A stretch of 64,000 nt of DNA from positions 11,738,290 through 11,802,289 of the forward strand of contig JAJEKV010000038.1 in assembly GCA_021234155.1 (NCBI GenBank), in the 5' to 3' direction. Source of the DNA: Isoetes taiwanensis (lineage: Eukaryota; Streptophyta; Lycopodiopsida; Isoetales; Isoetaceae). The position numbers were made by a program, and so were the translations under genes. Positions 44,291-55,970 of the stretch are shown here, piece after piece; the stretch's first letter is position 1; each line of letters opens with the position of its first letter. The notes beneath the pieces were generated by a model that saw only the letters and a list, made by a program, of their open reading frames with translations, did no database searches and had not been told where the DNA came from.

Positions 44291-44379
44291 TAAAAAAAAA
44301 AGCTTAAAAGAAGCTTAAATGCCAACTCAAGTTGGTAATTGACCCCACTCTCAAATTGCAAGCGATCAAATAATATAAA

Positions 44380-44770
44380 GCTTTCCTCAAGGGCAAGAAG
44401 GCACAATATATAGCAGAACACCAATGGAAGATAAACTATCTCCTTGAACAACACCCCAAGTCATTTTGGATAAGAGCATTGCGGAAACCTTTGCAACCTA
44501 CTGGAAACATTTGTGAAGAAGTCAAGGGCAAGAAGGCACAATATATAGCAGGACACCAACGAAAGATAAACTATCTCCTTGAATAACACCCCAAGTCATT
44601 TTGGATAAGAGTATTGCAGAAACCTTCGCAACTTACTGGAAACATTTGTAAAGACCAATGGGAGCTATACCTCATGCAACTTTATGATCCTAATAGGGTT
44701 TGTAGTGAAGTGCCAACACAAATAGACCTAGCACTGCTTATAACGAAGGCAGAAGTCACTAAAGACGAAT
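44380..44770 (+). mobile_element. LINE ORF2 linker fragment with internal tandem duplication
   Basis: The plus strand encodes KKAQYIAEHQWKINYLLE and KSFWIRALRKP, then nearly the same again, then QWELYLMQLYDP. This matches the region between endonuclease and RT in the 33-40 kb LINE (KKAHFVAEHQKQMFELLL, at about 36585-36730). The 134-bp unit 44389-44522 is tandemly duplicated at 44523-44655. The orientation is opposite to the adjacent RT fragment at 44770-45400. Confidence 0.6.
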
Positions 44771-45400
44771 GTCCCTGTATTTAGTGGCAGTGAACTCTAC
44801 TCCAAGATATTTGTATGTTTGTACCACCTCTATATTTTGTTCCTGTTAAGTGGAATGAAGTTATCTATGATGTCTAGAAGATGATATGAGAAGCACTTTA
44901 GTCTTTGTCAAGTTGACCTAGCATTCTAGTATCCTGACAGAGTGTGCTCAGTGAGTCCAAATGTGTTGGCATACTTGCTGGCATTGAGCTAACAGGTTTA
45001 GATAATCTGCATATATCAATTGTCTAATGATATAGTAGTGAGCCAAGCCCCTCCTCCACCATTTTAGATGAGTTATTCCTTCAGTTGTTCAATATACAGT
45101 CCAAATGGAGACAATGGACATCCCTGTGGCACTCTCATGCTACTATTGATAGAGTGGCATCATGGAGACATTTTAGCTATCTATCTCATACAAGTGACAT
45201 TTACCTTCATTTTCAAGGAATTGAAGGTAAATGAAGTTCTTGAACTACTAGGTAGTTGCTTGACAATTATTTTGTCCTTTGTGAAATCCTCATATTTAGT
45301 TCACTTGTCTCGCAGGTTTTCCTCCATCAGCTTCCTTAACGAGCATCTCTTCCTTCTTGCAGTGTCTAGCCCCACCCACCCACCCTTTGTTTTTACCATT
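44770..45400 (-). mobile_element. LINE RT fragment, decayed
   Basis: Minus strand, in order: VPQGCPLSPFGLYIEQLKE (about 45145-45085), IRQLIYADYLNLLAQCQQ (about 45030-44985, the active-site YADD now YADY), VNLTKTKVLLI and YKYLGVEFTA (about 44815-44785). Several stops and frameshifts. It shares its layout with the RT at 37.4-37.7 kb. Confidence 0.6.
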
Positions 45401-45429
45401 AAGCCTTAAGTGGAGTTTTCTTGGTTTTT

Positions 45430-45960
45430 AGCCTAGTGACAATTGGAGGCTTTCATGCCTAGTTGGTGGCCTTAGTGCCTGGATGGAGGTCCCGTGCTTG
45501 GTTGGTGACCCTAGAGTCATGGTGGGCCTTGTGCCTGTGGAAGGCCCTAGAGCCTGGATGAGCCCGATGGGCCTTTTACCTCATTTTCTTGTTGTTTTGC
45601 AGATATCAAGCTGAAGGGATGTGATAGTTGAGCTACCAAGTTGGGAAGGGAGCCTATACTCTGGTTACAAGATTGTTGCGGTTGAACTTGGCGCGAGCAT
45701 TATTCTCTTCTTCTTGCCAACTTGCATGTGCTATACCTGTGTGCCCATCCCAACAAGGCGGGTAGGCCTGAGGGTATTTTGTTTTCATCTTTGGAAATCT
45801 AGCCTGGTTAGTGATTCTATTATGGTCAGGGTTTTTCCTCGAAAACCAGCATATATTCTGTTTTGTGTTGTTAAGAGATGCCCATGGAGGTGGTTCTTTA
45901 GCATGTATTCTGTTTTGTGTGGTTAAGAGATGCCCATGGAGGTGGTTCTTTCCATATGTT
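45430..45960 (+). repeat. dispersed repeat family, copy 2 (plus)
   Basis: Plus-strand counterpart of 42220-42760: spaced phrases like gttggtggccttagtgcctg (45425-45580), an acceptor-like gttttgcag (45602), and a 101-codon frame (45621-45926) reaching VFPRKP over the hairpin gtttttcctcgaaaacc at 45832-45848. A duplicated unit of about 58 bp (tattctgttttgtg...agagatgcccatggaggtgg) follows. Confidence 0.5.
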
Positions 45961-45967
45961 TCCACAC

Positions 45968-46290
45968 CTAGTAGTTCTAGAACCCGTACATTGCATTTTG
46001 TAGTTCTTGTGGGACACCTAACAGGAATAATCTCTTCCACAACATCTCCATAAACGCAATGTCGAAACCCTTTGCGGACTCCACGGAGTAGCAGTACAGA
46101 TCCTGTTGTTTATTTCTGATGTCTTCTAGTAGGGTGCACAATATGATAATGTGATCAATTGTGGAATACTTGGGTTGAAAACCTACTTGTCCAAGTCCAT
46201 GTACCCCTATTTGCTCTGCTCATGATGTCATTTGCTGCTCAAGAATTTCAACAAGTAGTTTTGCCAACAAAGGACTGACAACTATAGGAT
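45968..46290 (-). mobile_element. LINE RT fragment
   Basis: Minus strand: VVSPLLAKLLVEILEQQM, then after a stop GLGQVGFQPKYSTIDHIIIL, LYCYSVESAKGFD (equivalent of the FVDFAKAFD motif, mutated) and LGVPQELQNAMYGF. This is the finger/palm part of RT, in the same order as in the 53-kb LINE. Confidence 0.65.
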
Positions 46291-46870
46291 GTAGGGATAA
46301 TTTAGCCAGTAGATCGATCACAATGCCTTTGTGGAGTCTAAGAAGATGATCCCAAAGTTTTTCAATTTTTAAGCCAGTCGAGTCTACTTTGACTATAACA
46401 GCAATTTTGGACAATGAATCAATCTTAGAGGCAACCACAGGTGAGTTAACCTGAATACCTCTGAAGAGTTGGATATTGGTAGGTGCCCGGGATTGTTGGT
46501 ACTCGAAGTCAGAAGCCAGTTGCTCATCAGAAATAATTGGGGATCTCGGCCTCGGGAACAGGGGTACTGGCACACCATTTGCATCCAAATTTGGCAAAGT
46601 TTGGGATCCTCTTGGGTCCAGAGCTAGAATATCCCAATTTGGAGCAAAATGACTGTAGTGATGCATTTCTGTTACCTTAGGAGCAGAGTTAGAAAAATCT
46701 CCAAATTTAATGAATTTTGAGGGATCACGGTGGAGAATACTTAACTGAGCAAGAAGATCGTCTCTGGCAGCAGAAGGGAGGAGCATAAAGTTATGAATGA
46801 AAGGGAGGGAAGATGGGTTTAGGGTAGACGAGTCAATGAAAGATAATTTTTTTTGGGGAAATACCGCCAT
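46220..46870 (-). CDS. 217-codon ORF, C-terminus is LINE RT, rest unrecognised
   Basis: An open minus frame from ATG at 46870. The first 170 residues are unfamiliar (FIHNFMLLPSAARDDLLAQL; WDILALDPRGSQTLPNLDAN; PRSPIISDEQLASDFEYQQS). The last 25 overlap the LINE RT fragment. It is either a gene joined to a LINE by insertion or a divergent part of a retroelement ORF. A further unrecognised minus frame (47412-47038, with FLFGAHSTLWESLVLHQYFL) lies upstream and may be the same original gene. Confidence 0.35.
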   Translation of the reverse strand: MAVFPQKKLSFIDSSTLNPSSLPFIHNFMLLPSAARDDLLAQLSILHRDPSKFIKFGDFSNSAPKVTEMHHYSHFAPNWDILALDPRGSQTLPNLDANGVPVPLFPRPRSPIISDEQLASDFEYQQSRAPTNIQLFRGIQVNSPVVASKIDSLSKIAVIVKVDSTGLKIEKLWDHLLRLHKGIVIDLLAKLSLHPIVVSPLLAKLLVEILEQQMTS

Positions 46871-47037
46871 TAATGCACAGAAAAGAAATTCAAATTCGAG
46901 TGGCTAAAGGTAGGAGGAAGAGAAAAAAGATCAGGGAAGATCAGAGGAACAAGAAAGAGAATAATCTAACTAAGAACTAAGAAGGAAAGGAGAACCATAG
47001 ATCTGCCAAAATACCTTGAGAGCATCCATTAATTGCA

Positions 47038-47412
47038 TCAATCTGAGAAAATCTTCACTTGAATTTTTTTGTCTGTCCATTCACAGTAAACTTGAAAGAT
47101 TGCTGTTGCTGAGATATTTCTTTTGCCTGTGAATTCCAGTACCCAAGATTCAATGATCTCAGACTCTAATTCTTCTGTGTGTGTTGTAGTAGTGTATTCT
47201 GGAGCAAATAGGGAATCAAGAAAGTATTGATGGAGAACTAGCGATTCCCAAAGAGTAGAATGAGCTCCAAAAAGAAAACCACGCAAAATTCTGTCTTCCT
47301 GCTTCAAGATTGTAAAAAATTTAGTATCCATACAAAGGAAATCAGATGATGAAGAGGATAATTGCTGGGCCTCTACAGGGCCAGCAAGATGAAGAGAGCA
47401 AATTCGGATCAA
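47038..47412 (-). CDS. 124-codon ORF, unrecognised
   Basis: An open minus frame with normal protein composition (FFTILKQEDRILRGFLFGAH; EELESEIIESWVLEFTGKRN). No motif is known to me. It lies 170 bp upstream of the 217-codon frame on the same strand. It may be a relic of a LINE ORF1 or a host exon. Confidence 0.3.
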   Translation of the reverse strand: MIRICSLHLAGPVEAQQLSSSSSDFLCMDTKFFTILKQEDRILRGFLFGAHSTLWESLVLHQYFLDSLFAPEYTTTTHTEELESEIIESWVLEFTGKRNISATAIFQVYCEWTDKKIQVKIFSD

Positions 47413-47892
47413 AAGGAAAATTCTCGGGTGGGTGAGATCAAGAAAATGTTTGAATCATATGGGACAAAAAATTCAAGAAAATTGGCGCTGATTAGTGACG
47501 TGTCCATTTCCCTTCTTAACGCTTCCACATAATCACTAATATCCTGAGTTGGCAGTCAAGAAGGTAAAATATTTCTCATTGGTGTTTGGTAATATAATTT
47601 GTCTTTTTGCCTTTGATGAAAGCTTTGTACTGCCTAATTGCTTGAAGACGTAGAATGGGATCAGCTACCATTTCAGATTTTTGCATTTATCATCAAACTA
47701 TTTGTTGCTAGATGGATGCGTATGGTGGTCTATATCTCCTCTATTAGCAGCTGGGCATAGCCATAGCCTCCATTTTTTCATAATCTAAACGAAGCGATCA
47801 GGGACCCAGGAAGTTGGTGTTAATGGAGCTTTAGCTATTCCCAACCTATTATCATGAGGAGGGATTGGTGATCCTCATCAACCTCTCATCTC

Positions 47893-48063
47893 CATTGTGT
47901 GTATTTTTTTTTAAAGAACGACAGATTGTATTAAAATACCATAATAGAAACAGATACATTAGCAAAGGCGGGAACAAAGCCCCAGAGGATGATCATAACC
48001 CATTGAGTGTAACAACCCACCTATGCATAATTAGAGACTTGCTGATAAACCTCAAAAATTAGG
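47893..48063 (-). mobile_element. short poly(A) LINE fragment
   Basis: Minus strand ends in gtcgttcttt plus a short A-rich tail (tttttttttaaagaacgaca on the plus strand). It aligns with 48828-48990 (aaggcgggaacaaagcccca versus taggcgggaataaaatctca). It is 5' truncated to about 170 bp. Confidence 0.65.
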
Positions 48064-48800
48064 TGTCATCTCTACTGTATATGCCCAACTATAAATGTGC
48101 GAGGTAAATGTAGATCTTGCTCGGCCATGTGCACATAATCTACCATGCTAGATCCCCCATCCTAGTTCTCTGGATGACAAGTATACAAGGAAAAGTGCGG
48201 CCATTATGTTAGACAACTGCAAATAATCAAGTCGACGATGTTGCACATCTGGAACAGTTGCTTATAAGCATGTCATGGGACGCCCTGTATCAACTGGAGT
48301 ACATCGCCAAAGGTCCTCCACTGGTTGGACCTGCAACATATTTTTAGGCAATAGGCTTGACTTTGTCAATTGAGCAATAGCTATGCATGCATTGAACTCT
48401 CCTACTAGCACAATATGGTCCAATTGCTTGTGCTACTAAATATCATCATATAGATCGATATACAAGTCCAATCTATCCACATCTAAATGCATGTGGTCGT
48501 CTGCATGTCGAAAATAACATGTTGTGATGGAAATGAGATCTCTATATGCATTTTGCACCCGTGCCCCATGATTGTGCCTATCTACCTTATGTAATGAAAC
48601 TGCAAATGTCAAGGATGTCTTGTAGTAGCATGCTATGCCACCATCATGGCTCTACTTGTTTGTGCACTCATTGAACAATGAGTAGTGCGGACATCCTAGC
48701 AGATCCATTATCTTCTGCTAGCATGCTCCCATGTTTTCTGGAAGAATATATATATTATGTGTGCAGAGAATGGCCAAAACCATCCCTTTGTACGAACTTT
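48064..48800. other. no gene seen
   Basis: No recognisable coding sequence on either strand. Some phrases (cgactagtttg-like, library-like LINE words) hint at decayed retroelement, but I cannot assign it. Confidence 0.35.
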
Positions 48801-48805
48801 TGAGA

Positions 48806-49690
48806 GGCTTTTTTTTTTTTTTTTTTTTTGAAGAACGACAAACTTTATTGAAACACCAAGCCAGAAGCCAGATACAACTGCATAGGCGGGAATAAAATCT
48901 CAGAGGATAGTCATGATCCACTGAGTAGAACCACCAGCCTATGCATAAGACAGCACACTCAAATATCAACTGTCGCTTGGCAGGAGCAAGCGAAGAACAA
49001 TGGTAGGCCTTAGCGATTCTAGCTTGTGCATCCTGGAGGAATATTGCAGGAGGAAGATGGACCACAACAACCATTTGGATGCCAAATGAAATGCTTGGCT
49101 CCGCACCTTATTCCAAGTATCCAGATAAATAGCCAGAAGCACTTGCTGACTTGTCAATGTCACATGAAAAAGAGAAAGCAGCCAAGACCAAACAGGTTAG
49201 AGATGATCACATAAAAAGAAACAATGCTCGATAGTCTCGTCCCTTTGCTTGCACAGTGGGCAGAGTGCTGACACTCGAGGATCAAACCTGTGGACTAGTA
49301 CATTCACCCGAGGGCATCTGTGAAGAACCTGCCACCAAAGCACTGCCACCTTAGGATGGAGTAGTTTATCCCAAGCCCAAGTCCATATACGTCTCCAACT
49401 AGGAGGTGAAAGCTGAAAGGACCACTTAGTGGATGGCGGAAGGATATTACCATTGACAAGCAGCCTATACATAGAGTTCACCAGCCTATGCTCGTGAACA
49501 CTCTGGTGGGAAACCCACATGTACCCTTCAATAACCTATGGAGCAACCAATGGCAGAGTACTAGCAACCTTTTGCCAAATAGGTCTGTCCCATCGAGACA
49601 ATAAGAATTTTGTTTGAAAGATTTGCCAAGTCGCCAATTGGCCAGAATCATACCATGCTGCAACTAACCCCTTTCATTAAACAACTACCC
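48806..49690 (-). mobile_element. 5'-truncated poly(A) LINE (zf-RVT end)
   Basis: Minus strand encodes the C-terminal zinc-binding region of a plant LINE: WDKLLHPKVAVLWWQVLHRC, VSALCPLCKQRDETIEHCFF and LC (49395-49205). It ends with tcaataaagtttgtcgttcttc and 23 A (T run 48806-48828 on the plus strand). It is the same family as 18716-19533 and 47893-48063. Stops and frameshifts upstream (near 49480 and 49530) show decay. Confidence 0.8.
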
Positions 49691-49699
49691 TAGATAGTG

Positions 49700-50240
49700 G
49701 CTAAAAATCCCTAACTCCTACATCTATGTATATGGGTCGAAAAAAAAAATCCCTCCTCATGCACAAGGTTTATGTGGCCTCTAGAGTGAATCATTCAATG
49801 TATTTTTGACATTTTATGTGCTATTCAGAGCATATGATATAAAAGCTATTTTTATTTATGTGTACTGAGTATTGAACCTATCTCTAATATCAGGACTCAA
49901 ACATAGTCATATAAAGTGAACCAATGAAATAATCCTCAATGAAACTTTCCCAGAAATGAAAAAAAGTAAAATGTAAAAGAAGAATAGAAGAAAAAGAGCT
50001 TAAAACCAAATAAATATACAAACACCGCATTCCTCTCTATATTCGTGTTCCATATAACAACTACATTTTTTTGCCACATTCTTTACCACATCTTTACTCC
50101 AAATCTATCGAGTGATTTCACTCTCTAGGCTCTTGCTGTCGATGCTAAGCTTCAAAGTTCCACAATTCATCGGTGATAATCTGGCCATCCTAGAAACACG
50201 CAATAATGAACTTTCATTAGTAACAAGAAGTTGCAGAGGT
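49700..50240. other. no gene seen
   Basis: AT-rich. It probably contains the 3' flank of the B-box gene. Confidence 0.4.
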
Positions 50241-50246
50241 AGAATA

Positions 50247-50908
50247 TTAAGGCATTACATTATAATTATCTTCAATATGGTAATGAATTGGAGGAGAATT
50301 AGAAGAGAATATATATCCAACATCCCAGGTCTGTGATGCAACAATAGGGAGCTCTTCAGCTTGGCTACTATTGCTTGGTTCTTTTAAGCCCTCTATGCTG
50401 ATGCTTGACACCAAAAATCGTCTATGAGCTGACACTAATGCATTGGAAGAGTGGATGTTGACATCACAAGATCGACATAAAAGTGACCTATGTTCCATGC
50501 AGAAGAATAGTCCCTTTCTATCCTGCATTTAAAAGCTCAAGATAGTAATCAAAGCGCTTCACAAATACAAATCACATAATGAAATGCTCAACAAATGGCT
50601 GATCAAACAACTCCATACGCAACTCTATCATCAAATACTACAAATGGAACAGACCTCACCTGACATGTGTCACACTTGTGATGTAGTTCCTGTTCTATTA
50701 AGGTAACCCTCTCATGCTTGTCTGCCAAACTATTTGCAGAATGGAGCTTGGTGTCGCATTCATGACATAGAGCTGCATCTTCTGGGCAACAAATGAGTGT
50801 AGCCGCACTGGTATTGCAAAAATCGCAAGTAACCTTGACCATCCTGGTATTTCGTCCTAGTCCTGATGACGATTTTGCTCCTGATTCTTTGAATAGTTTC
50901 CTCTCCAT
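50247..50908 (-). CDS. double B-box zinc-finger protein (BBX family)
   Basis: Two minus-strand exons. Exon 1 is 50908-50660: MERKLF start, then B-box 1 with VTCDFCNTSAATLICCPEDA, ALCHECDTKLHSANSLADKH, ERV and the first half of B-box 2, CDTCQ, followed by donor GTGAGG. Exon 2 is 50522-50247: acceptor TGCAG, DRKGLFFCMEHRSLLCRSCD, VNIHSSNALVSAHRRFLVSS, then a polar tail to a stop. The intron falls inside B-box 2 directly after CxxCQ and keeps the frame. All Zn-binding Cys/His/Asp positions appear present. The product is about 175 residues, nuclear, without a CCT domain, like the short STO/DBB-type BBX proteins that modulate light signalling. The exact 3' end is less certain. Confidence 0.85.
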
Positions 50909-53290
50909 GTTCTATGATCTATTTTAAGCCACTGCTTTTCTGGAGTCTAACAACTTGAAGATCCATATATATAACATAATATACCTAATGATTGTGTTCA
51001 AAAGTAACTTTAAATATACTTCTATATATAAAAAGTTTACGTACAAGATTAATAGAAGTTTACGTATAAGCGTGAACTTGCCAACATAGGGCTAACTCAA
51101 CTTATGGTGGTAGATTATGATTAGAAAATAGCATCAGCAAATGTCAATTTTCCTACCAATTTGCATCGTATTATATTACGTTGATATTTTTGTTCAATCT
51201 CCAGCACACTATTTTAGGTGCGAAAAGGTATATTGTGTTCTTATCGTGTCACAATAGGAAGTTTCCACAATATAAAAAACTAAACCATTATACAACCTGA
51301 TGCTTTTTTTTTTTTCTTGTAAGTACAATTATATGACACCATTCTTTATATAATTTTATTGGGTGATTTTGGTTGATGGAAGGAAAAGCAGTTAGACAGT
51401 ACCATCTAAAGGTATTTATACTCTTACCCAAAGTTTTTGGCATTCAACAAGTTTAAAAACAATGCCTTAAAATATTCATCCAATCTTGTATTGACAACTT
51501 CGTGACATAACTAATTTCTTTAGGTTCTTCAAAAAATGTTGCTTGCTTCTTATTATGTATATTCTACAAGATATAAGATATATTAACTTACCATGTGATG
51601 AAGAGTCACTTTCACATTATATGAATAAGCAAATTACAACTGGAAGCTTGTACAAAACAAACAAATGTTAAAAATACCTTATCACATGATAAATAAACAA
51701 TGTTATTCATTTCTTTAACCTTTTTTAAATCTAAATGCATGTGCCATGTAAATGCGTACATCATTTTGATGTTCCTTTGGCCACTTAGATCTAAGATACA
51801 TTGCCTATAGTTACTAGAATTAAAAGGAAGTTGAATGATCTTAGTGATAACATTTACGTAGCTGGCATTAGAACCATCTTTTAGCTTGATTGAAAGATGC
51901 ACAGAGGCTATATTGGCATAGTTTTCAATTTGATCCCTTGGGAGGAAATAACTCATAAGATAAAGTATGGTGGTCTCGGCTGAAATTATCTATTTCTTCA
52001 AAGTCAAGATTTGTTGGCCTAATATTTGGGAAAGCGTTGCAAGATGTCCACAAGAGAAGGGATCAATTAGTGTCATTGATTGTGTCAATATTTGGACTAG
52101 ATTTGCAACTCAAATGTTTTTAACAAATGATTCTAGGTGACATAGTCCAATGACACAAAAGTAGCCATGAGATTATCACATATAATGTCAGCCCCTTTGT
52201 CACTTATAGTGCTAGTGCCAACATCAACTTTAACATCAAATACAATGTCATCTACATATCCACTATAACATCATGTATAACATCAAATATAATATCACCT
52301 ATTAACGTCACCTATAAAATCCATAATGCTAAGGTTTTGCTATATAATCTAAACGAGGTGCATCCTAGACTATCTCAATCATCAAATCCGTCCATCCTAC
52401 GGCCCAGACCGTATATTAGGGCTTCTAGGTGATTTTGAGATATGAAATACAGAGTCACCTAAGGTTTTGGAACATGAAATATAAGTTCCTCTAAGGTTTT
52501 GGAATATGAAATATCGGGACTCAAACCTCTACCAAAATAATTCAATATCCTAATAAGTATGCTTTAATCAATGCCATTAGTGAACTAACATGCTTATTAA
52601 CATGATTTAAAGCAACGTCCAAAGAAACAAATGTTGAGAACGGAGCTAGAGGAGAGACATCCCTCTCTCGTTCGTTCTCTCCACTCTCAACATTTGCTCG
52701 ACTCTCAACATTCAACATGGGAACCTACAACACAAGACTCAGCCAATTACGCAAGTCGAAATATAGCAGAAGATGAAGAACACAAGAACTCTTACTATCC
52801 AATATCAAAAGCCATATCCAATATCAAAAGCCATGGTCCTGAATATCTAGTCTAGAAGAATATAATCTTCAAAGCAAGGCTGACTGCCATCTATAGGAGG
52901 AATGAGAGCGAGTTGTCTCCTCGTAATGCTCTTCATCCCCAGGACAATTGGCGATGTCCATTGCATCATCTGTATTATCGTATCATGTGTAGTCAAATGC
53001 ACTTATATATTTGCTCTCATTATATTGTAATTACTTTTTTATTTTCTTTAGGAAAAAATTTGCAAATCTACATTGAAATGCATGCATTCAACATGCAAAA
53101 GCCCATATTGCATATATAACAATTACACATCGCATGCCACCAATTTACAACTTGGCTATCCAGGACTCCACATAATTTAAAACCCCAATTGTCAAGGCAT
53201 CTAGGCTAGAACTCCACATATGTAAAATAAAGTGCATCTAGAAATATCACATATCTAACGTAATAACGCCTAGGCAAAATTACTGCAATA
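50909..53290. other. no recognised gene
   Basis: AT-rich. Contains the 5' flank of the BBX gene, a 114-codon minus frame at 51956-51612 without motifs, and a degenerate run of ataacatcaaatata-like words at 52200-52310. Short A/T runs at 51305-51317 have no adjacent retroelement. Confidence 0.45.
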
Positions 53291-53294
53291 TCTT

Positions 53295-55066
53295 CACCCG
53301 GCATTCTACTATTGACCATATCTTCACTCTGCGAACACTCATAGAGGATAGCCGGAATCAACGCCAGAATCTGTACTGTTGCTTTGTGGATTTTGCAAAG
53401 GCTTTTGACACAGTGCCTCGGGATAAGTTGTGGGACAGATTGAGACAGCTGGGGACCCCCGTCGACTTGCAGAATGTTATATACAAACTATACGAGGCTT
53501 GCTCTGGTCGTCTCACACTGTCGGGGGAGCCTGTTGTTAGTAGCATTGGGTGCGCCGGAGGCTGCCCCTCTATCCCCCACTCTTCGGCTTGTACATTGAC
53601 CAGCTAGAAGAATGGCTAGGCTGAGCACGGGAGAGGGGAGGCACTTTCGGTTGATGCACCACATAATCCGCAACTCATATATGCCGATGATGTTGACGCT
53701 GCTCGCATATACCCGGAGGACATGCAACGCCACGGATGCTTTGGACACTTTCTGCCAATTCACCGACATGAGAGTTAACTTGGCCAAGACAAGGGTGCTT
53801 CTTTGGTCCCATCATCCGGCACCCACGCCTTCCCTCATTCACTTACCGAGGTGGTAGTGGAGGTGGCTCGATCTTATAAGTATTTGGGCATTGAGTTTTC
53901 TACTACCACACACTTTGGGATGCATCCATCGTTACGGGTCACCGCAGTGGGAAGCCCCAGATGCAATGCAAAACAACAGTCACAAGGCGCAGAGTCTGTA
54001 TGCATGGGGTCACCAGCACACTTGTTCGGGGCCTTGGTTGAACCGGGTCCTCCTCTATGGGGGGGGTGTGGGGGGGGCAGTGATATCCCTCACCACTTGG
54101 AACGATCTAGAGCAGTACGAAGGCCTTCTTGGCCGGGCACGGGAGTGAAATCCACGGTCCCATATCGGATCTTGCTCCAGAGACGGGCTTCCTTCCATTA
54201 CAGAGGGTCAGGCTGAACGGCGTCACATTATTTACTTCCGTAAGGTGGTGGCTATGGATGAAGAAGCCCAACCTTGCTTTGGCGGTGGCGATGGGCCCGC
54301 AATGACTCAAAGCCTTCTTTGGAAAGACAAGCAAGCCCAGTGGTTCTCGCTATGGAATGTGCAGGCACACGGATGTGGACTAGTGCATACACCGAAGGAA
54401 CGCTACCGCCTTGAAGCTAAAGATTGGATGCTTGCTTCATGGCCAAGCTTTGGGATGCAGAGGCCTGTCACATGTCAAGGTGGCAAATTATCGACGCCAG
54501 GTTAATCCCATGCTCACGAGGGGCCCACACCACTACCGCGCACCCATCTACCCATGAAAAGCGCGGGGTGATTGCTTCCATTCAAGACAGTGCACACCAC
54601 CTCCCGCATTGAGACAGAGGGAGATGGATTCGAGCCGCTGCGTGAGGACGTAGAGTGCGGCCGGTGTTGTCAGCGCGCCATTGAGGATGAAAGTCACGCC
54701 CTCGTGGCTCGTCCGGCCAGACGAGCATATCCGCCTCTAGATGCTCTAAGTTAGTTGTGCCCCATCGGGCCTTGCATGAGCCTCGAAGCTACCTCTGTAG
54801 GCTTGTTGGGATGGAGGTAATGGATCTGTGGTTCGGTTATGCCCCCCGTCCGACATTAACCTCAAGTGCGTACTTGTGATTATGTATATAATTATGCGGT
54901 ATGTCAAAGATCCTTATTGCTACTAAGGTTTTTCCCAAAAAACCCTTGGCGGGGTTTTTAATCGTAGTAATATCGCTTTGCGCTCTCTCTTTGTACTTGG
55001 GTCCCATAGGCCAGTTGGTCTCCGTGGACGATAAAATCATATTCTATTCTATTCTATTTTACTTCG
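53295..55066 (+). mobile_element. 5'-truncated LINE with pentamer tail
   Basis: It starts inside the RT (HSTIDHIFTLRTLIED) and runs to tattctattctattctatttta (55042-55064) after the tail ggtctccgtggacgataaaa. The hairpin-like ggtttttcccaaaaaaccc lies at 54930-54948. It is the same family as the 33-40 kb LINE. It is 5' truncated, as is common for target-primed reverse transcription. Confidence 0.85.
53300..54750 (+). pseudogene. LINE RT and C-terminal region, frameshifted
   Basis: RT motifs: CCFVDFAKAFDTVPRDKLWD, LGTPVDLQNVIYKLYEA, catalytic YADD at 53680-53691 (LIYADDVDAA), VNLAKTRVLL and YKYLGIEFSTTTHFG. C-terminal zinc region near 54650: CGRCC and EDESHA retained, but the last Cys replaced (LVARPA where LxxCPA is usual). 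At least five frame changes, and the GCPLSPT motif is altered to GCPSIPH-like in one frame. Not functional. Confidence 0.85.
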
Positions 55067-55270
55067 CGCAATTCTTTCTCCGCCCGTCTATGGCGGCGCC
55101 GCCAGAGTTTTGTGCGACAGTTTTGGCTAGTGGCAGACTATGGCACAGTTTTGTGCGACAGTTATGCATTGTCTTTTGCTACAGTGATGCTCTGCTGCCA
55201 ATCCGTTCCTTAAGTTTTGCTTTTTTTTCTGTGATACTTTGTGCCATCGATTCCCTCCTTTCACGATTCT

Positions 55271-55385
55271 TATAATTCGAGTTTATGGAGCTAATAATTC
55301 GAGCTATGGAGCCGGTTCCGGCCATTCAAGCTATGGAGCTTGTCTGTTCCGGATCTTACAATTCAAGCTTATGGAGCTAACGCAA
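55271..55385. repeat. short degenerate tandem repeat (attcgagctatggagc)
   Basis: Four to five units of about 20-30 bp carry attc(a/g)agctatggagc or attcgagtttatggagct. Confidence 0.65.
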
Positions 55386-55589
55386 AATTTGAAGCTACTC
55401 AACTGGGTGCACAACTGTTCAAGTAAGACATTGCGAAAGCATGGACAACTGAAGTATGGAGAACCTGAAGCATCCTGGCTCCGGCAACTGGATATCCGGC
55501 ATGGGAAAAAAATTCGGCCATATAGCCACTGTAGCTGTTCAGGATTTTGTTTTAGGGGGAATTTTTCCAGTTCGTAATTCTGCCTAGGC

Positions 55590-55778
55590 GTGATATTACG
55601 TAAGGGAATCTTCACCCCTTGAAAATTATGCCTCAGAATATTCTTCGGCGACGCCGCCAGACTCGACGGCACACTCGCAGCTCCGCCGCTCGTGCACCGC
55701 CTCATCTGGCGGGAGCCGCCTCAGAATTTCCTCAACAGAATTTTCTCGGGGTGAAGATTCCCTATTACATAACGCACG
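55590..55778. mobile_element. fold-back MITE-like element
   Basis: The ends are long inverted repeats. Left: cgtgatattacgtaaggg, then aatcttcacccc. Right, read in reverse complement: cgtgcgttatgtaataggg, then aatcttcacccc. The arms continue through gaaaatt to tcagaat with more mismatch, about 55-60 bp each, leaving a GC-rich centre of about 70 bp. No coding capacity. A clear target duplication is not visible. Confidence 0.65.
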
Positions 55779-55823
55779 ATTGATAAAGCATGGCACTACA
55801 TTTTTTGTTACTTTTTTTTTTTT

Positions 55824-55970
55824 GGGGAGGGGGGGGGAGGGAGGGACATTCTCACACTGTAGCCCTTAACCAATCTTCAATGTCAGGCATACACGTAGCC
55901 CTTAACCAATTTTCAAAGCATACACGTAGCCCTTAACCAATTTTCAAAGCCTGGCATACACGTCTAGGTA
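55824..55970. repeat. G-rich run and 3x tandem repeat
   Basis: 55824-55845 is a G-rich stretch (ggggagggggggggaggg). At 55858-55965 a unit of about 33-45 bp containing acgtagcccttaaccaat and ttcaaagc is repeated three times. Confidence 0.75.
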
